64,000 nt of DNA, taken from contig NC_009464.1 in the NCBI RefSeq assembly GCF_000063445.1, positions 1,488,001 through 1,552,000 on the forward strand, read 5' to 3'. The notes beneath the pieces were generated by a model, which saw only the letters and a program-made list of their open reading frames with translations, was not told the origin of the DNA and searched no databases. Position 1 is the stretch's first letter; each line of letters begins with the position of its first letter. Below are positions 53,127 to 60,592 of this stretch, piece after piece. The DNA is from Methanocella arvoryzae MRE50 (lineage in GTDB: Archaea; Halobacteriota; Methanocellia; Methanocellales; Methanocellaceae). The translations under genes were made by a program, and so were the position numbers.

Positions 53127-53917
53127 GCGACGTCCCTCCTGAGAAATACGGTATAAGTAACGAACATCATGATGCCGGTGTACAACAACAATTTGAGTAT
53201 TGCCGTCTCCCCATCCGTTGTTATTGCCATGATTATATCTGGCTCGGCTAAGGCAAAGTTAACCAGCGTAAACGGCGAAAAACTACTTATTGTGTATATC
53301 ACTGATGGGCTGTTTAAATAATATGAGATATATCCTGCAAACCAGTCATCGTTAATGAGATAAAATAGAATTATCCACGAAAGGCAGCTCGTGAAAAAGC
53401 TTAACATTTGATCTTTAAGAGCAGTGCAGATCAGCAAGGTCAAAGAATAGAAAAACATAGTAGATGATAACGAAAGCACAAACATTAACGGTAAAATATT
53501 AAATATTACTGGCAGTACTTCTGTCGGATCGTTAAAGTATATCCCGATCGCTGTCACGTAAAGCAGCGTCGTAAATATGAATAAGCCAGTTGATAGGATC
53601 ACTCCGCTCAAAAGTTTACCATTAATGATAGTATCTCTGTACAATGGCTTAGTCAGCAGAGTATTGATTGCCTTTCCGTCCATCTCGGAAAAAAAAGAAG
53701 AATACCCAAGGGCCATGGCTACTAACGTGCTATAATAACATGTAGAGTACATGAATAGCACGAATATTAATTCGTTCGAATTATTTGTATTATTACATAT
53801 GTTTGTAAAAAATGATAATACAAACAAAACGATATAAAACGCGACCATAATAGCCAATATTTTACTATTAACTACGTCCGTTATCTCTTTTTTAGTAATA
53901 CTCAGGAGATTTGCCAT
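53123..53917 (-). CDS. ABC-2-type permease, first of a pair
   Basis: 264 residues from ATG 53917 (GTG 53932 adds five). Six membrane segments; FFSEMDGKAINTLLTKPLYRDTIINGKLL mirrors the loop of the downstream permease, showing that the two are paralogues. The pair follows a small secreted protein, a layout seen in peptide or bacteriocin export/immunity systems. Low G+C compared with the core genes. Confidence 0.8.
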   Translation of the reverse strand: MANLLSITKKEITDVVNSKILAIMVAFYIVLFVLSFFTNICNNTNNSNELIFVLFMYSTCYYSTLVAMALGYSSFFSEMDGKAINTLLTKPLYRDTIINGKLLSGVILSTGLFIFTTLLYVTAIGIYFNDPTEVLPVIFNILPLMFVLSLSSTMFFYSLTLLICTALKDQMLSFFTSCLSWIILFYLINDDWFAGYISYYLNSPSVIYTISSFSPFTLVNFALAEPDIIMAITTDGETAILKLLLYTGIMMFVTYTVFLRRDVA

Positions 53918-53948
53918 GAACCCAACCACCAAGCACCTATAAAAAAAT

Positions 53949-53978
53949 AAAATGCCACAACCATTTTTATGGCATTTT
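53949..53978 (-). terminator. Hairpin between the secreted-protein gene and the permeases
   Basis: AAAATGCCA and TGGCATTTT form a 9-bp stem directly after the stop codon of the small secreted protein. It could partly stop transcription so that the secreted protein is made in larger amounts than the membrane proteins behind it. Function inferred. Confidence 0.5.
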
Positions 53979-54420
53979 AGCTTACAGTGTAGCTTTTATC
54001 TTTACTGTCGTAAGTTCCCGGCGTTCCTTTCGTCAGGGAATACTCATGCTTAACGGTAAGCGTGTGTCCCCCTGACGAAGACATAGCGGTGGCAGTTGCG
54101 TCCGGTCCCCAAGCGTAATGGTAGCTAATTCCGTCAGCTTTCTGGACATATCCCTGGTTTTGAAGGTTATCCGAATACCATGAGGCCATAGGATAGTAAT
54201 ACGAGTTAGGTATATCATTTTCTAACGTGTTCTGCCAAGTAAGAGATCCACCGCCGGATACCGTGGGGGTTCCTGTAGCTTCAGTGTAATACGAAACACC
54301 ACTGGAATATAACTTCGTCCATTCAACGTTCGAAAAAGAGTACGCCGATGCTGTTCCGCTGGTGACTACCGCGAGTACTGCTGCGGCGAGCACCAAAGTC
54401 ATGATCCAATTCTTCGCCAT
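53977..54420 (-). CDS. Small secreted protein, possibly bacteriocin-like
   Basis: 147 residues with a clear signal peptide (LVLAAAVLAVVTSGTASA, cleavage after ASA), leaving a mature Ser/Tyr/Gly-rich domain of about 120 residues: VSYYTEATGTPTVSGGG, NSYYYPMASWYSD, HTLTVKHEYSLTKG. No cysteines. Good ribosome-binding site (AAAGGTG). First gene of the cassette with two ABC-2 permeases. The tyrosine-rich YSxYY character and the context faintly recall lactococcin-972-type secreted peptides, but I cannot confirm that. It could also be a surface-structure component. Confidence 0.6.
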   Translation of the reverse strand: MAKNWIMTLVLAAAVLAVVTSGTASAYSFSNVEWTKLYSSGVSYYTEATGTPTVSGGGSLTWQNTLENDIPNSYYYPMASWYSDNLQNQGYVQKADGISYHYAWGPDATATAMSSSGGHTLTVKHEYSLTKGTPGTYDSKDKSYTVS

Positions 54421-54505
54421 AAATTACACCTTTGTAGAGTAAGTAAGCACAGCAAACCCGGCCAGGACATGACAGGGCAGTCTGGGTAGAGCCCTGATCC
54501 CGCCC

Positions 54506-54642
54506 CGGCCGGGCGCCTTAAACTCACTTACAGGTTTAGTAAGCAATGCGTCTGGTATCACACGAGAACGGCAAACGTCATTACTGAGTTTATTCGTTAA
54601 AGTCTGCCCGCCCCCCGTGCACCGGGCGCTGTGTTTCCAAAC
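54506..54642 (+). repeat. Direct repeat T2, right side of the cassette
   Basis: Same orientation and about 135 bp of match as T1. Upstream (54430-54505) further related words occur (AAGTAAGCACAGC, CCAGGACATGACAGGG). The remainder of 54421-55054 holds no gene except the promoter at its right end. Confidence 0.75.
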
Positions 54643-54996
54643 TTTTTTACGATAAGTGCCTATTTATATTTTATGCATATACGTGACTTAAGTGACGGGT
54701 TAATCAGGGAAAAGTCGGATTTCGATTGATAAAATCGGCAACCTGCTACGTGTTTTACACACATAGATGTAATGACAAAAATTATAACAAGTAGTTTATT
54801 AATAATTATTTATCATCTGACCGTCATCAAATTTTACTCTGGTTAATATTAATCACACCACTTTTATAATACCTTTACCCTCATAGCTTCACAGAATTAA
54901 CCGCACTTGTTGCCATACTACGAACTTCCGCAGCAAAACCCGTTTTGAAAGGAAACCCGTTAATGCTGGCTCATTAACCGATTATGATATAAAACT

Positions 54997-55006
54997 TATA
55001 TATAAC
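54997..55006 (+). promoter_or_regulatory. TATA box for the wHTH/ABC operon
   Basis: TTATATATAA lies about 50 bp before the start at 55055, so the mRNA would have a leader of roughly 25-30 nt that includes the GGAGAT ribosome-binding site. Confidence 0.55.
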
Positions 55007-55054
55007 CATAGAAAACAATAGATTGGCAGAGTGTGGTGATACGGAGATGATAAC

Positions 55055-55441
55055 ATGGAAAACAACAGTAAGGGATCGCCTGATATCGGGCGTATATACA
55101 GCGCTTTAAACAGTAGCAGGGTTCGCCAGGACGTATACGAATACTTGTGTTCGATATACCCGCGGAAGGCTTTTATCCAGGAGCTGTCGAAGGAGACCCG
55201 CCACAGCGTGACAAACCTTAAAGGCAGCCTGGAAGGCGACGGGATATCGTTCTCTTATGATGACGCCCTTATCGAGCTGGGCCTCGCGGAATCCGCCGAA
55301 ATCAGGCTATACCGAAAGATAGCCAAATCCTTCGGAGCCACAGAGCAAGGATTCAGAATCAGGGACCGGCTTAGGAACTACAAGCGCAGCATAGGCCCGA
55401 CACACACACACACTCAACCTTTACCGGAACAAGGAAGCTAA
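55055..55441 (+). CDS. Archaeal winged-helix regulator of the ABC operon
   Basis: 128 residues, small and basic. ALNSSRVRQDVYEYLCSIYPRKAFIQEL and SKETRHSVTNLKGSLEG form a winged helix of the type common in archaeal transcription factors. SYDDALIELGLAE and a C-terminal His/Thr run follow. First gene of an operon with an ABC ATPase and a secreted NEW3-type protein, which it probably controls. Its ATG is preceded by GGAGATGATAAC. Confidence 0.72.
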   Translation: MENNSKGSPDIGRIYSALNSSRVRQDVYEYLCSIYPRKAFIQELSKETRHSVTNLKGSLEGDGISFSYDDALIELGLAESAEIRLYRKIAKSFGATEQGFRIRDRLRNYKRSIGPTHTHTQPLPEQGS

Positions 55442-55465
55442 TGAAAAAGATTCGAGGATGACAGG

Positions 55466-56416
55466 ATGGGACAAGCAGTAATAGAGACACAGAACCTCAC
55501 GAAGCTGTACGATCAGAAAGCAGTCGTCAACAACCTGAGCTTCACAGTAGACGCAGGCGAGATCTTCGGCTTTCTCGGCCCTAACGGCGCTGGCAAGAGT
55601 ACTACCATGAAGATGCTCCTCGGACTGGTACAGCCCACCTCGGGCACCGGCAAAGTCGCCGGGCACGACATCATCCACGACGTTTTAGAAGTGAGGAAGG
55701 CCTGCGGCGTCCTTCCCGACCCGTATGGTTTCTACGAGAACCAGACTGCGTGGCAGAACCTCAAATTCTACTGCGAATTGTACGACATCCACGGCAAGGA
55801 ACTGGAAGAAAAGGTGAATAAGACCCTGGACAAGGTGGGATTGCATGATGCCAAGCACAAGAAGGTACACAAGTTCAGTAAAGGCATGAAGCAAAGGCTC
55901 GGCGTCGCCCAGGTCATCGTCCACGACCCGCAGGTGATGATGTTCGACGAGCCCACCGCCGGCATCGACCCACAGGGCGCCGAGGACTTTCGCAACCTCA
56001 TGCTGGAAATGAAGGCCAAAGGTAAAACAATATTCCTGACTTCGCATGTAATGCCCGAAGTAGAGGCGATCTGTGACCGTATCGGTATCATCGTGAACGG
56101 CGAGATGAAGATCTGCGGCAACGTCGATCAGCTCGTGGAGCAGTTCTCGAGACGGCAGGGCTACCAGCTCAGGTTAAGAGTGAAAGAGATCGACGAGCCG
56201 GTCGTGAGGAATTCCATTTCAGGCATCACCGGCATCTCCACTGTAGCAAGGAATAATGGTTTCTATGTGATCAACGCCTCCGAGGACGTCTCGGAAGACG
56301 TATCCAGAGCAGTCTGCAGGACCGGCGGCCTCGTCACCGAGCTAGACGTTTACCGGCCCACTTTGAACGAGATCTTCTTAGAGGTCACCCGGCCCGTAGC
56401 AGCGGTGAAAGAATGA
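55466..56416 (+). CDS. ABC transporter ATP-binding protein
   Basis: 316 residues. Walker A GPNGAGKST, Q-loop region, signature FSKGMKQRLG, Walker B VMMFDEPTAGIDP and the switch TSHVMPEVE. A C-terminal extension of about 90 residues (QGYQLRLRVKEIDEP onward) is typical of ABC-2-type drug, polysaccharide or copper exporters. No permease follows it. The two permeases at 52311-53917, on the other strand and 1.5 kb away, are the nearest candidates. Overlaps the next gene by 4 bases. Confidence 0.92.
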   Translation: MGQAVIETQNLTKLYDQKAVVNNLSFTVDAGEIFGFLGPNGAGKSTTMKMLLGLVQPTSGTGKVAGHDIIHDVLEVRKACGVLPDPYGFYENQTAWQNLKFYCELYDIHGKELEEKVNKTLDKVGLHDAKHKKVHKFSKGMKQRLGVAQVIVHDPQVMMFDEPTAGIDPQGAEDFRNLMLEMKAKGKTIFLTSHVMPEVEAICDRIGIIVNGEMKICGNVDQLVEQFSRRQGYQLRLRVKEIDEPVVRNSISGITGISTVARNNGFYVINASEDVSEDVSRAVCRTGGLVTELDVYRPTLNEIFLEVTRPVAAVKE

Positions 56417-57753
56417 AGCTCTCAACCATATTACTCCTCCCAATCCTCCTATCACTATTTTTAATAGCCACCTCCACCTCTGCCCTCGCTGACTCCCCCG
56501 TCTCGGTCCTGGTGAAGGATAAGAATGGGGCGGTCGGCGGGGCCCTGGTGTCCGTGCAGGTCAACGGCATCACCCATTCAACGCAGACCGACCTGAACGG
56601 TATCGGCAACTTCTCCCTGCCCCCGGGCCAGTACTACTTCACCGCCTCAAAAACAGGATATGCGAGTGGAAGCGGCACTGCAACGGTCGGCGACAATTCC
56701 ACGGTTACTATCATTCTTACCAATCTGTACACGCTCAGCGGCACCGTGATCGATTCGGCTACTGGCCAGCCAGTAAAGGATGCTGCAATAACGATCACTA
56801 ACAAGGAGACAGATAAGTCGTACACCGGCGGCACCAACGACAACGGCGTATTCAGCATTCCCGTCTCCAACGGTTACTACAGTGTTACTGTCAGGGCTCC
56901 ATTCTACCAGCTAACCGTAATGGATGACAAGGGTGCAGGGTACCACGTGCTGGACAGCAGCCTGTACATCGGGTACCTGCCAATTGCTACTGATAATAAT
57001 ATTACTAGTTTGAACGGCGTGAAGCTGACTACAGATTACCCTGGGAAAGTCATCAAAGTCAACCAGACTGTCACCTTCGACGTCACGTTGACTAACAATG
57101 GTATCGTGGATAAGTCGTACGCTGTCAGTGTAAAGGATGCTCCCGCCGGGTGGAACGTTCAATTACTGTCAGGCTCGGACGTGATCAGCCGGGTGTTCGT
57201 AGAGAAGGGCTCCTCCAGGACTTTCCAAGTAAAAACTACTCCGTTATCGGCAGGCAGTCACGTGATTACTATTGTAGCGGGCAGCGAAGGCGACTCTGGC
57301 CAAGTGCAATTGTACGTGGACTCCACGATAGATACCGACTACAAGTTAGAGTTCTCGATGCCGGAGAATCTCAGCCTTGCGGCAGGGACGAGCAAGAACG
57401 TGGACGTCTACGTTAAGAATAATGGCTCGGGTAAGCTTTCCAGTGTAAGGATCGACATGGGAAATGATGACATCCCAGAATCGCTGAACGCCGAGGTAGT
57501 GACTCGCGAAGCGAGCGAGCTTGCCCCGGGCGAGTCGAAGCGGTTCGTAGTCAAGATAACGGCCAAGGCGGACGCTTCCGAAGGCACGGAAAGACTGTAT
57601 ATGCGAGCGGTGAGCGCAGAGGCGAAGACGGAGCAGAAGTACATCGAAGTAAGTGTGACCCGGAGCAATTCCTGGCTCGGCATCGGCATCGGCATAGCCC
57701 TGTTAGCGATTCTGGCCTTCGGCTTCATCGTCTGGAAATACGGCCGCCGCTGA
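56413..57753 (+). CDS. Secreted NEW3/carboxypeptidase-regulatory-like protein with C-terminal anchor
   Basis: 446 residues. Signal peptide to about residue 27. Two carboxypeptidase-regulatory-like domains follow (VSVLVKDKNGAVGGALVSVQ; LSGTVIDSATGQPVKDAAI), then two NEW3-type beta domains (NQTVTFDVTLTNNGIVDKSY and GTSKNVDVYVKNNGSGKLSS, the latter with ELAPGESKRFVVKI). A membrane helix and GRR tail end the protein. Coupled to the ATPase by an ATGA overlap. The combination occurs in archaeal ABC export operons where the extracellular protein is an accessory. A related architecture is in the gene at 51452. Confidence 0.8.
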   Translation: MKLSTILLLPILLSLFLIATSTSALADSPVSVLVKDKNGAVGGALVSVQVNGITHSTQTDLNGIGNFSLPPGQYYFTASKTGYASGSGTATVGDNSTVTIILTNLYTLSGTVIDSATGQPVKDAAITITNKETDKSYTGGTNDNGVFSIPVSNGYYSVTVRAPFYQLTVMDDKGAGYHVLDSSLYIGYLPIATDNNITSLNGVKLTTDYPGKVIKVNQTVTFDVTLTNNGIVDKSYAVSVKDAPAGWNVQLLSGSDVISRVFVEKGSSRTFQVKTTPLSAGSHVITIVAGSEGDSGQVQLYVDSTIDTDYKLEFSMPENLSLAAGTSKNVDVYVKNNGSGKLSSVRIDMGNDDIPESLNAEVVTREASELAPGESKRFVVKITAKADASEGTERLYMRAVSAEAKTEQKYIEVSVTRSNSWLGIGIGIALLAILAFGFIVWKYGRR

Positions 57754-57904
57754 CCTGAGTGAAGTAAAGATTATCAAAACCCCTGGTTACTCCAATACCA
57801 GCACTGCAAGCAATGGCAGGTTTTTCACCTCCTGCCAGAACCCACCATACAAGGCACCGGGGAGCACCCCGCTTTTCCCCGGTGCATACCTCCTGGTTAA
57901 TGCA

Positions 57905-58115
57905 CTGTCTCCGTGCCGCCGTGGACAAAAAAGGGTTCCTATATATGCGGCTCACCATTGTCTCCGTGCCGCCGTGCCGCCGTGGTTAACATAACCATCG
58001 GGCCGGTCGTGGACCGCATTGTCTCCGTGCCGCCGTGCCGCCGTGGTTAGAAAACATTGTGTCTTTGTGCCGTTGTGGTTACTAGTCGTTGTGTCCCACC
58101 GTGTCATTGTGGTAA
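57905..58115. repeat. CCGCCGTG-word repeat element
   Basis: TGTCTCCGTGCCGCCGTG occurs at 57907, 57959 and 58019 (with an extra CCGCCGTG in the last two), followed by weaker variants (TGTCTTTGTGCCGTTGTGG, TTGTGTCCCACCGTGTCATT). Spacers such as GGACAAAAAAGG and GGTTAACATAACC separate them. All copies are in one direction. The rest of 57754-58196 has only the region upstream of hsp20. Confidence 0.65.
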
Positions 58116-58196
58116 ACAATCTGGCCCGAATTTCCCGCGGGCAAGTTTTGTGCACTTCCGCACAGATATTCCTTAACAGAATCAGGAGGATCGCAG

Positions 58197-58631
58197 ATGA
58201 GAGAATACTTACTGGACCCGATGGATGAGCTGCGGAGAATGCAGGAGAGGCTGAGCAGGATCATGGGCGAGATGGAAATGCCCATGGCGGCAGGAGAGCG
58301 AGGGGTGCAGGTGCCCCACGTGGACGTCAGGGAGCATGAGAACGAGATCATCGTCACCGCCGACTTGCCTGGCGTCAGCAAGGAGGATATCAGCATCGAT
58401 GTTAAGGAAGGCAACGTGCTGGAAATCTCGGCCCAGAAGAAGATGGAGAGCCAGAAAGAGGAAAAGGGCTACATCCGCCACGAGCGGGGCTACTCTAAGT
58501 TCTACCGCTCCATATCCCTGCCCTCTGACGTGGACAAGAGCAAGGCGAAGGCGACCTACAACAACGGCGTGCTGGAGATCACCCTGCCGGTGACAGAGAA
58601 GCACAAGACCCACGGCATACCGATCTCCTGA
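58197..58631 (+). CDS. hsp20: Hsp20/alpha-crystallin small heat-shock protein
   Basis: 144 residues. Alpha-crystallin domain from VPHVDVREHENEIIVTADLP through RSISLPSDVDKSKAKATYNN, ending in the GVLEITLPV motif; the C-terminal IPI-like tail (GIPIS) is used for oligomerisation. ATP-independent holdase for unfolding proteins. AGGAGGATC directly before the ATG is one of the best ribosome-binding sites in the window. Confidence 0.94.
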   Translation: MREYLLDPMDELRRMQERLSRIMGEMEMPMAAGERGVQVPHVDVREHENEIIVTADLPGVSKEDISIDVKEGNVLEISAQKKMESQKEEKGYIRHERGYSKFYRSISLPSDVDKSKAKATYNNGVLEITLPVTEKHKTHGIPIS

Positions 58632-58659
58632 GTTTTTCTACACGACCAACAACGAAAAT

Positions 58660-58780
58660 CCCCGGGAGGTCCGGGAGTTCCCGGGAGGCGGAGGAGGATT
58701 TTCAGGCTGGGAGGTTGAGGAGGGTGGAGAGGTCTGAAAGGAGGTTCTGGAGTGTGGAAAGGTCTGAGAGGATAACGATA
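58660..58780. repeat. Polypurine arm (GGAGGTC words)
   Basis: CCCCGGGAGGTCCGGGAGTT, GGAGGATTTTCAGGCTGGGA, GGTTGAGGAGGGTGGAGAGG and similar. The stretch matches the reversed right arm of the nested element at 22757-22867. One arm only. It follows hsp20. Confidence 0.65.
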
Positions 58781-58830
58781 TTATTAGAGTTTTTCTGATG
58801 AACGCTCGTACCTTTTACACGAAGCATAGT

Positions 58831-59232
58831 CATATGAAAAATGCCTTATATGGGCTATGGTTATAGGGCCGCCAGGCACTCGCCTTATGAAAAATGGGAT
58901 ATTCAGGTAGAGGCTATGAAAAATCAGTAGTTGGCCCTGTATAGGTCGAAAATACCGCCAAGAGCGCCAAGGAGCCAAGCTCGCCAAGAGCCAATTTTTC
59001 ATGGAACGCCAAGGACTTTGTGATAAGGATCAGAAGATATCGCTAAAAAAATTTTGGCGTTCCATGAAAATGTGTATCTTGGCGTGCTTGGCACCTTGGC
59101 GAGCTTGGCGGTATTTTAAACTCACACAGGGCTAACTTTCAATTTCTCATAGCTTCAACATGAATATTTCATTTTTCATATGGTGAGTGCCTGGCGGTAT
59201 TTTCGACTCACATAGGGCCAACTGGACATGAA
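58831..59232. repeat. GCCAAG stem-loop element, copy R5
   Basis: Starts CATATGAAAAATGCCTTATA (as in R3), then CTCGCCTTATGAAAAATGGG shared with R1, arms CGCCAAGAGCGCCAAGGAGC and CTTGGCGTGCTTGGCACC, a diverged core (GGACTTTGTGATAAGGATCA), and a second partial end (CTCATAGCTTCAACATGAAT, GGTATTTTCGACTCACATAG). It fills the gap between hsp20 and the YkgJ-type gene. Confidence 0.75.
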
Positions 59233-59244
59233 ATAATAAACAGC

Positions 59245-59793
59245 TCACCTGTTCCGGCCTCGCCCGGAGGTGTGCCGGTTCCACCCGTGGGGCCTCATCT
59301 CATCTTTCAGCCGCTCCAGGACGTTGAACACGACGGGGCAGACCGAGGCGTTGTTCACGGCGCTTATCAACCGGTGCCGGAAGCCCTCTTTTTGCAGGTG
59401 GGGATATGACCAGCAGTCGTGCGGCCTGGCAGCGTAACAAGTACAAAGGTCGTCCTTCAGCAGCGGGCACGGTTTTTGGTTGAAGGTAAGCTCGCCCCAG
59501 TCGTCGTCCATCTTCAGGTACCTGGAGGTAACCTCGTCTGAGGTAATGCCGAGCGAGCCGGCGAGCCGGCCCACGTCTTCGTCGTCCAGCAGTGGGGCAG
59601 TGCTGCAGCACCGGGCGCAGGACGTGCAGTCGATCTTCGCCGCTTCCTGGCCGTATAGCTCATGGACCATGCGGTCGACCTCCGCGTCGGGCAGGTCGCA
59701 CTCTTCCTTGAGGAAGGCGCGGAACCGCCAGTTCTCGTCCTGCTTTCTGTCAGCCAGGCGGTCGATGCTCGCCACATCACAACTACAGATCAT
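59245..59793 (-). CDS. YkgJ-type cysteine-cluster protein
   Basis: 182 residues with the YkgJ pattern of paired cysteines: CTSCARCCSTAP in the middle, then PCPLLKDDLCTCYAARPHDCWSYPH. The cluster probably binds zinc or an iron-sulfur centre. Family role unclear. The first residues (MICSCDVAS) add two more cysteines. Its start overlaps the stop of the preceding gene by four bases (ATGA), so the two are translationally coupled. Confidence 0.82.
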   Translation of the reverse strand: MICSCDVASIDRLADRKQDENWRFRAFLKEECDLPDAEVDRMVHELYGQEAAKIDCTSCARCCSTAPLLDDEDVGRLAGSLGITSDEVTSRYLKMDDDWGELTFNQKPCPLLKDDLCTCYAARPHDCWSYPHLQKEGFRHRLISAVNNASVCPVVFNVLERLKDEMRPHGWNRHTSGRGRNR

Positions 59794-60431
59794 ATGAACA
59801 TTCCCTGTTTCCCGAAGATCCGGTTCGTCTTGAAGAAGGCCGCAAACCGCCGGATATCTTCAGTATCTGCCGGTATTCTCTGATAAAAGTTCTCGTACGC
59901 CCTCAGCATGCGGTTCTCTGTCTTTTGGTCGAAGGCGAAGAAGATGCCGGAGGTCATGCTGAAGCTCTTCAGCGGCACGATTCGCAGGAACAGCAAGGTG
60001 TTCCACGAGTAAGACATGCTCAGTCCGTTGTCGATGATCTGTATCCTGCCCCTGTTGCCCAGGACATCATCGAGATCGACGGTCCGGTTCTCCCTGGATA
60101 CTGCAGCTTCTTTGAAAAGCGATGTATAAGACGACCGCAGGCCCTCGAGAATCTCCTGCTCGATCTCGTCGGCCCCGCCGACTTTATTGGCGTATCGCTC
60201 GACGGCGGTTTTTCCGTCTTTCAGGCAGTCGTTGAGAGCGAAGTCCATGAGGACGTCGGACTCCTGCACGTCCTCTAACATGATCTTGCCATTCTCGACC
60301 ATGCCTAGCAACTCTGCTGCTTTAAGGATAGTCTCCCTATCGAGGCAGGACTGGATCAGCTTGTTGTTGAGCTCCTTATTCTTCTTCCGGTACAGGTTGT
60401 ATTTTGCGATCAGGTCTGCCTGCTGCCCCAT
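59790..60431 (-). CDS. Uncharacterised protein coupled to the YkgJ-type gene
   Basis: 213 residues, soluble, mixed charge, mostly helical at the N-terminus (KYNLYRKKNKELNNKLIQS, ILKAAELLGMVENGKI). A C-terminal part has LFLRIVPLKSFSMTSGIFFAF and RIPADTEDIRRFAAFF. No family recognised. Four-base overlap with the cysteine-cluster gene suggests that both act together. Confidence 0.65.
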   Translation of the reverse strand: MGQQADLIAKYNLYRKKNKELNNKLIQSCLDRETILKAAELLGMVENGKIMLEDVQESDVLMDFALNDCLKDGKTAVERYANKVGGADEIEQEILEGLRSSYTSLFKEAAVSRENRTVDLDDVLGNRGRIQIIDNGLSMSYSWNTLLFLRIVPLKSFSMTSGIFFAFDQKTENRMLRAYENFYQRIPADTEDIRRFAAFFKTNRIFGKQGMFI

Positions 60432-60592
60432 GAATAATGCTCTGGCTGTATTTTATACAAATATTTTTTTAAGCGTTCGGCGGTTCCTGCAGCAACGCCA
60501 GCATAGCCGGCTGCAACCCCCGGTTTTTTCGTGGACAGCTAAAGCTTTTATCTTTCCCGCCCTTCATATGATTTAGTCAAGAGGTAGCTGCC

